Source: Candidatus Kaiserbacteria bacterium (lineage in GTDB: Bacteria; Patescibacteriota; Minisyncoccia; Phycocordibacterales; UBA2100). From it: DNA of 10,477 nt. The position numbers and the translations under genes were made by a program. Under the pieces are notes generated by a model. It was not told where the DNA came from. It worked only from the letters and a program-made list of their open reading frames with translations, and searched no databases. This document shows, one piece after another, positions 1 to 4,712 of the stretch (positions are counted from its first letter, which is position 1; each line of letters begins with the position of its first letter). The stretch lies in NCBI GenBank assembly GCA_026996985.1, contig JALWJR010000075.1:1-10477 (forward strand), given 5' to 3'.

Positions 1-1
1 C

Positions 2-457
2 GTTACCATCTTTTAGATCACCCGGGTTGTAGCGGAAACAAATAAGCTCCGGTAGTTGCCCTATATTTTCAAGATAAAAGTCAAGATGGCTGATGTCGTC
101 AAAATTGATAATGGCGCCCAAGTCGCGTGCTTTTTGAAACTCTTCCAAAGGAGTGTCGTTGGATGTAAACATTATTTCTTCACCGCGCAATCCAATTCTT
201 TCCGCTAAAATAAGTTCCGCCATTGAACTGCAATCCGCACCCATCCCCTCTTCTTTTAAGATTTTTAAAATATGTGGATTCGGGCAGGCTTTGACTGCGA
301 AATAATTTTTATAGCCCCCTTTTCCAACCCAGTTAAACGCATTTTTTAAGCCCTTTGCAAAGTTTCGTATCCCCAGCTCATCGTAAATATAAAGCGGGCT
401 TTTATGTCTTTCAAGCAAGCTTTCAATTTGCTCTTTTGTAAACGGCAATTTTTTCAT
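2..457 (-). CDS. lysA: Diaminopimelate decarboxylase-type PLP enzyme, N-terminal part
   Basis: Only the first 152 codons are in the window; the gene runs off the left edge. The reading begins MKKLPFTKEQ and contains NYFAVKACPNP (Lys at about residue 56), which matches the PLP-binding lysine of the alanine-racemase-fold decarboxylases (usual form YAVKAN). Further on are GADCSSMAEL and a run around FTSNDTPLEEF, which follow the order of strands in the TIM-barrel domain of LysA. In this family the enzyme removes a carboxyl group from meso-diaminopimelate to give lysine in the cytoplasm. The C-terminal domain, with the cysteine and tyrosine that tell LysA from ornithine, arginine or carboxynorspermidine decarboxylases, lies outside the window, so the substrate is inferred. 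The ATG at 457 has no Shine-Dalgarno but has TATATT 7 nt upstream on the minus strand. Confidence 0.82.
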   Translation of the reverse strand, partial: MKKLPFTKEQIESLLERHKSPLYIYDELGIRNFAKGLKNAFNWVGKGGYKNYFAVKACPNPHILKILKEEGMGADCSSMAELILAERIGLRGEEIMFTSNDTPLEEFQKARDLGAIINFDDISHLDFYLENIGQLPELICFRYNPGDLKDGN

Positions 458-464
458 TGACTAA

Positions 465-470
465 AATATA
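465..470 (-). promoter_or_regulatory. Putative -10 box of the lysA-type gene (leaderless start)
   Basis: On the minus strand TATATT is followed by 7 nt and then the ATG at 457. Transcription starting about 7 nt after the box would begin at or next to the start codon. A possible -35 (TTGGAA, 486-491) is only 15 nt away, so that part is weak. Confidence 0.4.
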
Positions 471-495
471 TCATAAAATAAAGTATTCCAAAAAT

Positions 496-523
496 TTGCA
501 TTTTTAAAATTATTGGGTAAAAT
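496..523 (+). promoter_or_regulatory. Putative promoter of the tRNA-Asn gene
   Basis: TTGCAT (496-501) and TAAAAT (518-523) are separated by 16 nt. The -10 box matches the consensus at 5 of 6 positions; the -35 matches only at TTG. The expected start near 530 would put the perfect hairpin at 534-582 at the very 5' end of the precursor tRNA. No better promoter is visible between the hairpin and the tRNA. Confidence 0.45.
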
Positions 524-533
524 ATGCTGCAGT

Positions 534-582
534 TGTGTGGCGGAGTCGGGATTTGCTCCGCAAATCCCGACTCCGCCACACA
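534..582. repeat. Perfect 22-bp inverted repeat in the tRNA leader
   Basis: Bases 534-555 are exactly complementary to 561-582, with the 5-nt loop CTCCG (556-560). The arms are GC-rich, unlike the surrounding AT-rich sequence. The loop CTCCG is itself complementary to the CGGAG inside the left arm, so alternative pairings exist. It is not followed by a T-tract, so it is not an obvious intrinsic terminator. It lies 25 bp upstream of the tRNA gene, just after the putative start of transcription. It could be a 5' stabilising or processing structure, or a small palindromic mobile element; its copy number elsewhere in the genome is unknown. Confidence 0.8.
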
Positions 583-662
583 GGCACCTGTTCTTTTACA
601 AAAATATTCCGCGATAGCTCAGCGGTAGAGCAACCGGCTGTGTCACCTTCTCAATCGTGTGG

Positions 663-668
663 TATACT
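663..668 (+). promoter_or_regulatory. Putative -10 box for the HNH gene
   Basis: TATACT lies 8 nt before ATG677, and no Shine-Dalgarno precedes the ATG. It suggests separate, leaderless expression of the endonuclease from within the intron. No convincing -35 was found. Confidence 0.35.
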
Positions 669-676
669 ATTTTTGT

Positions 677-1012
677 ATGTCTACCACAAAACGAAAAGAG
701 AAAAGGACCTATGCCGATCGTAGAGAATATCTGATAGCTGCAGTTTCTAAACGCCGAAAGGAGTTAAGAAATAAGGCGATACAGTATGGTGGCGGCAAAT
801 GCGCCATATGTGGATATTCTCGAAGCACGCGTGCTTTAAGTTTCCACCATCGCGACCCTGAGAAAAAAGACTTTGATCTTTCCAGTAAAGGGTTAACGCG
901 ATCTTGGGATAAAATAAAAGCCGAGCTTGATAAGTGCATATTACTATGCGCTAATTGTCATGCAGAGGTGCACGACGGCATAACGCAGCTTCCCGAGGGA
1001 AACCCGGGTTGA
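677..1012 (+). CDS. Intron-encoded HNH homing endonuclease
   Basis: A 111-residue basic protein. It has a zinc ribbon made of C42xxC45 (CAIC) and C91xxC94 (CANC), with the HNH core between and after: H57-H58 in SFHHRDP, N93, and H95/H99 in CANCHAEVH. This layout is the usual one for small HNH nucleases of group I introns. They cut an intronless copy of the host gene so that repair copies the intron in. The expected target would be an uninterrupted tRNA-Asn anticodon region. The gene lies between the 5' splice site and P3/P4. Its 3' end overlaps the proposed internal guide (985-990), so most of the gene fills the P1 loop. I chose ATG677; an in-frame GTG at 659 would add six residues. TATACT (663-668) stands 8 nt before ATG677, so it may have its own leaderless promoter inside the intron. 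Confidence 0.88.
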   Translation: MSTTKRKEKRTYADRREYLIAAVSKRRKELRNKAIQYGGGKCAICGYSRSTRALSFHHRDPEKKDFDLSSKGLTRSWDKIKAELDKCILLCANCHAEVHDGITQLPEGNPG

Positions 1013-1205
1013 AAAACGAGGTGAACTGCTGGAAACCCTAACGTAAAGGCGAGGGCAATCAGCAGCCAAGCCCCCATCATTTACACCATAATCTTGGGCC
1101 AGCATACAATAATTTATGCTCAATATAGCTCTAAGATTTTAATGTATTATTACGGTGTAAAATGGTGGGAGGAAGGTTCAGAGACTATCCCGAAAGGGAG
1201 TACTG

Positions 1206-1261
1206 TCCAACACCACTTTTAAATTCTTGAACTTGCTCAAGAATTTAAAAGTGGTGTTGGA
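1206..1261. repeat. Perfect 25-bp hairpin in the P8 region of the intron
   Basis: Bases 1206-1230 are exactly complementary to 1237-1261 around the 6-nt loop ACTTGC (1231-1236); G1205 and T1262 extend the stem with a wobble pair. It lies between the two halves of P7, where P8 belongs, and is far longer than a normal P8. It probably extends P8 as a peripheral stem, or it is a small palindromic insertion tolerated there. Confidence 0.85.
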
Positions 1262-1435
1262 TGGGAAGCGCCTCGCACCTAAACTCATTTGCATACAGAT
1301 GAGCATGGTGATGATATAGTCCACCCCCAGTGGAAACATTGGGAATTGGTGTAACCGGTAGGTCGCAGGTTCGATCCCTGCCCGCGGAGCAAGATAAATT
1401 ACAAATAGATCTTAACCCAGTCTATCTTAAATAAT

Positions 1436-1502
1436 TCCGGTAGGGCTCAGGCATGTCCCGCACCCGATAGGATTGCCGGGATTCGATCCCTGCCCGCGGA
1501 GC
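1436..1502 (+). pseudogene. Degenerate tRNA-Asn-like copy
   Basis: The 3' end repeats the tRNA-Asn 3' end exactly from TTCGATCC through CGGAGCAA (about 23 nt). The 5' end also starts ATTCCG and keeps GGCTCAG where the D arm should be. In between, the anticodon arm is shortened and scrambled: no 5-bp stem with a 7-nt loop and no T33 can be drawn. About 65 nt run from T1436 to A1500, against 72 for the spliced gene. Only four acceptor pairs survive (1436-1439 with 1497-1500). It reads as a decayed duplicate of the neighbouring gene, missing the region where the intron sits. A tRNA-like element with another role cannot be excluded. Confidence 0.6.
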
Positions 1503-1610
1503 AAAAACAAATCACTTCAAACCCTACATGCAATCAAGTTGCAAGTAAACTTTATTTATAATTTCTTATTTCATTTCTTATTTCTTATTTATCATTTATT
1601 ATTTTAATAG
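1503..1610. other. AT-rich spacer with TTTCTTATTT-like low-complexity run
   Basis: Between the tRNA remnant and the CDF promoter there is no convincing ORF. Bases 1552-1607 are dominated by imperfect repeats of ATTTCTT / TTATTT. A short stem (TGCAA 1529-1533 with TTGCA 1539-1543) is too small to call a terminator. The AT run could act as an UP-like element for the downstream promoter, which is speculation. Confidence 0.5.
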
Positions 1611-1617
1611 CCGGTAC

Positions 1618-1646
1618 TTGATTTTAATTAACTTTAAGTCTAAATT
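1618..1646 (+). promoter_or_regulatory. Putative promoter of the CDF gene
   Basis: TTGATT (1618-1623) and TAAATT (1641-1646) are 17 nt apart, each with 4 of 6 consensus matches. This gives a leader of roughly 40 nt carrying AAGGAG (1679-1684), 7 nt before the ATG at 1692. Confidence 0.42.
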
Positions 1647-1654
1647 GACTAAAG
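1632..1654. promoter_or_regulatory. Candidate operator (inverted repeat over the -10 box)
   Basis: The left arm CTTTAAGTC (1632-1640) and right arm GACTAAAG (1647-1654) are complementary apart from one extra A. They are separated by exactly the six bases of the putative -10, TAAATT. A repressor bound here would block the promoter of the metal-efflux gene. No regulator gene is in the window. Confidence 0.35.
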
Positions 1655-1691
1655 GATAAGTTTCTTTGCAACACAAACAAGGAGTTCTCTC

Positions 1692-2318
1692 ATGCACCAT
1701 AAAAAAGAGCTCAACGCTTATTTGGGTGTTTTGATAATGAGCTTTATCATCATCGCCATCCAACTGTTGGGAGTGTATCTCTCAAACAGTTTGGCTCTGT
1801 TTGCAGACTCGGGCCACGTTGCAGCTGATATGCTGGCAGTCCTTATCTCCGTAGTGGTTGTTCTCACAATAAAGCACCAACACAAAAAAGAGAGAAAATA
1901 TCGCACAATAGGAGGATGGATAAATGTTATTCTTCTTGGCGCAATCGGTGTGGCCGTTTTGTACGAAGCTTATAATCGCTTCATACACCCTCAGGAGATA
2001 AACTCTCCCATTTTGATTATAACCGCTGTCATGGGCGGAGTTGGAAATTACATGCAATACGTCTTTATAAAAGCTTCCAAAATTGACAACATAACGATTA
2101 AAGCCCTTGAAGCGCACATTAAATCCGACCTGCTTCAAAGTGTCGGGGTTGTCGTTGGCGGAGTTTCCATTTTGCTGTTTGGTACTCCCGTGCTTGACAC
2201 TTTACTGTCAGTTCTTATCGGAATTTTGCTTTTAAAGTGGTCGGTTGCGCTCTCTTACAAACTTGTCCGTGGTGAGGTAATGGGATCTTTTTGCGCTCAT
2301 CACAACCATAAACATTGA
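1692..2318 (+). CDS. Cation diffusion facilitator (CDF) metal efflux protein, membrane domain only
   Basis: A 208-residue inner-membrane protein with about six hydrophobic segments (roughly 10-32, 36-60, 76-95, 105-125, 147-164, 168-188). CDF proteins swap cytosolic Zn2+ or similar metal for protons. The metal site is visible as ADSGHVAAD (H42 and D46) in the second segment and AHIKSD (H142 and D146) in the fifth: the His-Asp/His-Asp set associated with zinc-selective CzcD/ZitB-like members. Normal CDFs have about 290-310 residues; this one stops just after the last membrane segment and lacks the C-terminal cytosolic domain that senses metal and helps dimerisation. Instead it ends CAHHNHKH, a short metal-binding-like tail. 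It is the clearest Shine-Dalgarno user on the left half (AAGGAG) and has its own terminator. Exact metal is inferred. Confidence 0.9.
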   Translation: MHHKKELNAYLGVLIMSFIIIAIQLLGVYLSNSLALFADSGHVAADMLAVLISVVVVLTIKHQHKKERKYRTIGGWINVILLGAIGVAVLYEAYNRFIHPQEINSPILIITAVMGGVGNYMQYVFIKASKIDNITIKALEAHIKSDLLQSVGVVVGGVSILLFGTPVLDTLLSVLIGILLLKWSVALSYKLVRGEVMGSFCAHHNHKH

Positions 2319-2321
2319 AAC

Positions 2322-2345
2322 AAACCCCGCCTGCTGGCGGGGTTT
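2322..2345. terminator. Two-way intrinsic terminator
   Basis: A 10-bp stem (2322-2331 with 2336-2345) with loop TGCT has TTTT on the plus side and TTTGTTT on the minus side. It lies 3 nt after the CDF stop and touches the stop codon (2345-2347) of the convergent small gene, so it probably serves both. Confidence 0.9.
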
Positions 2346-2575
2346 TATCTATCCATACTTGTGTCTATAATATTTTGCAAACCGTCTCTTATCTCTTTAA
2401 GTTCAGAAAAAGAGACATTGGCTTTACCGTTTATGACACTTTGCGCGGTCTTTAAGAGGTCTGTTTCAGTATCCACTCTTCCCGTGTTGTAAATATGCTG
2501 GATAAGATAAGCTATCTCCGAGACAACTTTACTTGGGTTTTCAACAGGGCCCTGCTGAATCATCTCTTTTTTCAT
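2345..2575 (-). CDS. Small hypothetical protein (76 aa)
   Basis: I do not recognise this protein. It is soluble, without signal peptide or membrane segment, and looks helical and mixed-charge (for example SKVVSEIAYLIQHIYNTG and SFSELKEIRDGLQNIID), with no cysteine. It begins MKKEMIQQGP and ends TSMDR. The start at 2575 has no Shine-Dalgarno but has TAGTAT exactly 6 nt before the ATG, the same spacing as in other genes here. It ends inside the shared terminator and diverges from the next gene with only 14 bp between start codons. The consistent upstream box and clean terminator make it more likely real than chance. Confidence 0.6.
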   Translation of the reverse strand: MKKEMIQQGPVENPSKVVSEIAYLIQHIYNTGRVDTETDLLKTAQSVINGKANVSFSELKEIRDGLQNIIDTSMDR

Positions 2576-2577
2576 AT

Positions 2578-2587
2578 TACAATACTA
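2578..2587. promoter_or_regulatory. Overlapping divergent -10 boxes
   Basis: On the plus strand TACAAT (2578-2583) is followed by 6 nt and ATG2590. On the minus strand TAGTAT (2587 to 2582) is followed by 6 nt and the ATG at 2575. The whole divergent start region is 14 bp, so each box overlaps the other gene's leader. Both genes must be leaderless if these are the promoters. Confidence 0.45.
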
Positions 2588-2589
2588 AC

Positions 2590-2823
2590 ATGGAAAACTT
2601 TTTGTGGGAAATACTTTTTTACGCTCTACTTTTAGACTCAAGCAGTGTGCTTCTTATAACTTTTACAAATTTAAAATCGCGTTATCTGAAATATTTACCA
2701 AAGCTTGCTTACTACTTCCCCGCCTCAAAAGGATGGGCCATATACTACTTTACACTGGCTCTCCTTATAGGCTACATAATACACTCATACGTGACACCGA
2801 TTTATCTGTTTAGTTTGTTTTAA
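2590..2823 (+). CDS. Small hypothetical membrane protein (77 aa)
   Basis: No family recognised. It reads MENFLWEILFYALLLD..., with a hydrophobic N-terminal segment (about residues 4-24) and a second one near the C-terminus (about 51-72), joined by a basic stretch (NLKSRYLKYLPKLAYY). A two-span inner-membrane protein is likely. I chose ATG2590 because it has TACAAT 6 nt upstream, the same arrangement as dnaG; a longer reading from 2533 would overlap the divergent gene. Its stop overlaps the 3' end of the convergent VanW-type gene by 14 bp. Confidence 0.5.
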   Translation: MENFLWEILFYALLLDSSSVLLITFTNLKSRYLKYLPKLAYYFPASKGWAIYYFTLALLIGYIIHSYVTPIYLFSLF

Positions 2824-3730
2824 CACCCACGTAACATCTTTTGCCCCATGCCTTGTATTTTGTTTTAAAGATTTGCGAGTCTTGGGAGCCGTCCGGTCTT
2901 TTGATTGTATATATTACTTCCGTTTTCATACCTCTTGCCGGCTTTTCGGTACACCACAATTTTCCCACGCTCAAGCTATAGTCGGGAATATATACCGGTT
3001 TTGGCGGTTCTTTAATATCCGTTATTTTAATCGGGGTGGTGGTGGCCTCCCTTCCGTCCGGTACTCCCCAAATTTCAAAAGATACGGTTGAATTTGTGGT
3101 TCTGCTTTTTACTACAATGGGGTTTCCGGTATCGTTTAAAAATTTAAAATCAACCCACGGACCGTAAACCGTAGCATCAAGCCCGGGACCATAATATGAG
3201 ACAACATACCCATGTCCCCGCCTCTCCAGAACAGGCAAGCCGGCATCCAAAACCGCTCTGAACAAAGTTGTTGAAACCTGGCACACTCCACCTCCGGCTT
3301 CTTTTTTTGTTGAGCCCGCAGATATTACATACTCTTTTTTATATCCGCTTTCAACAGAAACCTCCCCCAAATGCTTTAAAAACGAATACACTTCACCCGG
3401 CTGCACAACCACATCACTTACCCTCTTCGCGCCGAGGGCTATGTTGTGAATTCTGTCTGCAGAACTTCCCCAAAAACTTGTTGTTGCCGAACCCAACAGA
3501 ACCATTTTTGATAATTTAACTTGTTGGTTAAAAAAGGTAAGTTTTTCCAACTCTTTTTTATCGGAGGTTTTGACTTTTTCAGTATCACTTAAAACAGTAT
3601 TTTGAGCCTCCTGTCTTGACTGTATATTCTGATCCACCAACAAAGCAAAAACAAGCAAAGCAAATCCCGCTCCAAAAAAAATAGCCGAGATTGCGTACAA
3701 AATCGGTTTTTCGCGCAAAATCTTTTTCAT
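2810..3730 (-). CDS. Membrane-anchored VanW-domain protein
   Basis: 306 residues. The N-terminus has a short basic start and one membrane segment (about 10-32), so most of the protein faces outside. The VanW domain (about 75-225) shows its signatures: VVQPGEVYSF (108-117), GGGVCQVSTTLFRAVL (146-161), ERRGHGYVVSYYGPGLDATV (169-188) and DFKFLNDTGNPIVV (194-207). VanW proteins occur in some vancomycin-resistance clusters and widely outside them; the biochemical role is unknown, with a link to the cell envelope or peptidoglycan suspected. No van genes are nearby, so resistance should not be inferred. The C-terminal part (about 240-306) has two cysteines (260 and 299) that could form a disulfide, and resembles the beta-rich tails, G5-like, often joined to VanW. 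The 3' end overlaps the convergent small membrane gene. Confidence 0.88.
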   Translation of the reverse strand: MKKILREKPILYAISAIFFGAGFALLVFALLVDQNIQSRQEAQNTVLSDTEKVKTSDKKELEKLTFFNQQVKLSKMVLLGSATTSFWGSSADRIHNIALGAKRVSDVVVQPGEVYSFLKHLGEVSVESGYKKEYVISAGSTKKEAGGGVCQVSTTLFRAVLDAGLPVLERRGHGYVVSYYGPGLDATVYGPWVDFKFLNDTGNPIVVKSRTTNSTVSFEIWGVPDGREATTTPIKITDIKEPPKPVYIPDYSLSVGKLWCTEKPARGMKTEVIYTIKRPDGSQDSQIFKTKYKAWGKRCYVGVKTN

Positions 3731-3742
3731 TTATAAAACAAT

Positions 3743-3748
3743 ATTATA
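3743..3748 (-). promoter_or_regulatory. Putative -10 box of the VanW-domain gene
   Basis: TATAAT on the minus strand lies 12 nt before the ATG at 3730, which would leave a leader of only about 5 nt. No Shine-Dalgarno is present. The alternative TATTGT at 7 nt fits the consensus less well. Confidence 0.4.
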
Positions 3749-3799
3749 ATTTGCCCTGAAACACAAGTTTGCAAAATTAGCATTTTTCTTGTTTTTCAT

Positions 3800-3805
3800 T
3801 ATAAT
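3800..3805 (+). promoter_or_regulatory. Putative -10 box of the TSP3-like gene
   Basis: A perfect TATAAT is followed by 7 nt and then ATG3813, so the transcript would start at or beside the start codon. A good -35 at 16-18 nt is not seen. Confidence 0.5.
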
Positions 3806-3812
3806 TTTTATA

Positions 3813-4712
3813 ATGATTAAAGTTTTGTCCGTATTGTTAACTCCGGCTTTAGTGTTTGCCACCGGGGCAGGTTTTGTAGATGGCATTTGGTTTTCAAAAG
3901 ATGAAATCCTTGAAGGTGAAAGTGTCAGAGTATACGCAGTAGTGCAAAACCAAACCGCAAACAAACAAAATGGCGATGTTTATTTTCTAGCTGACGGACT
4001 TAAAATTTCAACGGTAAAATTTACCATCCCGGCAGGGACCGTACAGACCGTATCCACAATTTACACACCCGAGAAACCCGGCAGTATAAAAATCTCGGCC
4101 GGCATTATCCCTTACAACCCGGCAGAGTTTAAAGGTACTAAACTTCCCGCTACGGTTTTAAAAGTGTTGGCAGACACGGACAGAGACAAAATTCCCGATG
4201 AAAAAGACCCTGATGATGACAATGACGGGATTCCCGATAAAACCGAAATTCTAAACGGCACAGACCCCAAAGTGCCAAACACTTTAAACCCAAAAATCAC
4301 AACCTCATCATCTTCAATCCCAAAATTTATTCCCAAAAACACCAAAGAAGCCCTGGAGCTGGCAAAATACATTACACAATCCGGCAAAGAATTTACCGTT
4401 AAAACTTATCAAAAAATAGATCCCAAAATGCAAACCGCCGCTTTGTCCCTCAAACAAAAAGCGGAAAAATTAAAACAGGAAAACATTTCTCCCAATTCAA
4501 AAACGGAAAACAAAAACAGCGGTACAAATGAAAAAAATGACAAATCACTAAAAGAGAATTTATTGCAAAACCCAAAACTGAAACAAGCGGCCGCTGTCGG
4601 GCTTTTGGCCTTGTCTTTTGCGCTTCAGCATTGGCTCTGGCATATTGCAATAGTGGGCGCGCTTATGATTATAAGAGCGCTTTATAAAAACAAAAGAGAA
4701 GATTTTAAGTAG
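3813..4712 (+). CDS. Secreted, C-terminally anchored protein with TSP3-like Ca2+ motif
   Basis: 299 residues from ATG3813. An N-terminal signal peptide (MIKVLSVLLTPALVFATGAG) is followed by a beta-rich region (about 22-118) resembling a CARDB/Ig-like extracellular domain (EGESVRVYAVVQNQT; TVQTVSTIYTPEKPGSIKI). Residues 121-152 hold DTDRDKIPDEKDPDDDNDGIPD, a run of Asp-rich loops typical of thrombospondin type 3 repeats that bind calcium. A long Lys/Asn/Ser-rich linker follows (about 155-260), then hydrophobic segments (about 265-290) and a basic tail (KNKREDFK). The likely picture is a protein held in the membrane by its C-terminus with the domains outside. A specific function is not recognised. 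Its stop overlaps the dnaG stop by 8 bp. A TTG at 3789 would extend the N-terminus by 8 residues but would lie upstream of the -10 box. Confidence 0.78.
   Translation: MIKVLSVLLTPALVFATGAGFVDGIWFSKDEILEGESVRVYAVVQNQTANKQNGDVYFLADGLKISTVKFTIPAGTVQTVSTIYTPEKPGSIKISAGIIPYNPAEFKGTKLPATVLKVLADTDRDKIPDEKDPDDDNDGIPDKTEILNGTDPKVPNTLNPKITTSSSSIPKFIPKNTKEALELAKYITQSGKEFTVKTYQKIDPKMQTAALSLKQKAEKLKQENISPNSKTENKNSGTNEKNDKSLKENLLQNPKLKQAAAVGLLALSFALQHWLWHIAIVGALMIIRALYKNKREDFK

Larger units (their letters stand above)
642..1351 (+). ncRNA. Group I self-splicing intron in tRNA-Asn
   Basis: Exon 1 ends in U641 and the intron ends in G1351, the two hallmarks of group I splice sites. P4 pairs CTGCTG (1026-1031) with CAGCAG (1060-1065), and P5 pairs 1036-1039 with 1052-1055. 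P6 includes 1080-1087 with 1154-1161. The R element is GGTTCAGAGACTAT (1175-1188) and the S element is ATGATATAGTCC (1311-1322); together they form P7 (GACTAT 1183-1188 with ATAGTC 1316-1321), the guanosine-binding site. P9 is a 7-bp hairpin with a GAAA loop (1326-1332 with 1337-1343). A fitting internal guide is GCAGCT at 985-990, which pairs with GGCTGT at the end of exon 1 and leaves the expected U641-G985 wobble. P3 is probably 1003-1006 with 1189-1192, but this is less sure. All core parts are intact, so it is probably active. I did not assign a subgroup. Confidence 0.92.
608..1389 (+). tRNA. tRNA-Asn(GUU), split by a group I intron
   Basis: Exon 1 is 608-641 and exon 2 is 1352-1389. Joined, they fold as a standard tRNA: acceptor 608-614 with 1382-1388, D stem GCTC/GAGC (617-620, 628-631), anticodon stem ACCGG (633-637) with CCGGT (1355-1359), anticodon loop CTGT|TAA giving anticodon GUU, variable loop 1360-1364, and T arm GCAGG/CCTGC around TTCGATC (1370-1376). 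The discriminator is G1389. It is followed by CA, so a full CCA is not encoded and would be added enzymatically. The last acceptor pair is A614 opposite C1382, a mismatch. The gene is split between tRNA positions 35 and 36, inside the anticodon, so the transcript cannot work until spliced. No other tRNA-Asn is visible in the window. Confidence 0.93.

Noticed and set aside
659..676. GTG659 as start of the HNH protein
   Set aside because: It adds six residues unlike the rest (MVYYFC) and overlaps the -10-like box; ATG677 fits better, though this is not certain.
535..723. Plus-strand ORF of 62 codons across the hairpin and tRNA exon 1
   Set aside because: It runs through the palindrome and the tRNA gene and has no protein-like features; it is a chance frame.
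1436..1502. A second working tRNA gene
   Set aside because: No anticodon stem-loop with T33 can be drawn and only four acceptor pairs remain, so I list it as a remnant.
1529..1543. Terminator hairpin after the tRNA region
   Set aside because: The stem is only 5 bp and AT-rich, and no T-tract follows directly.
1782..2138. Minus-strand ORF of 118 codons inside the CDF gene
   Set aside because: It lies entirely opposite a well-supported membrane transporter gene and shows no domain.
2810..3730. Vancomycin resistance role for the VanW-domain protein
   Set aside because: VanW domains are widespread without resistance, and no vanHAX-type or regulatory genes are present.
3789..3812. TTG start for the TSP3-like protein
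   Set aside because: ATG3813 gives a clean signal peptide and stands 7 nt after a perfect TATAAT; the longer form would start before that promoter.
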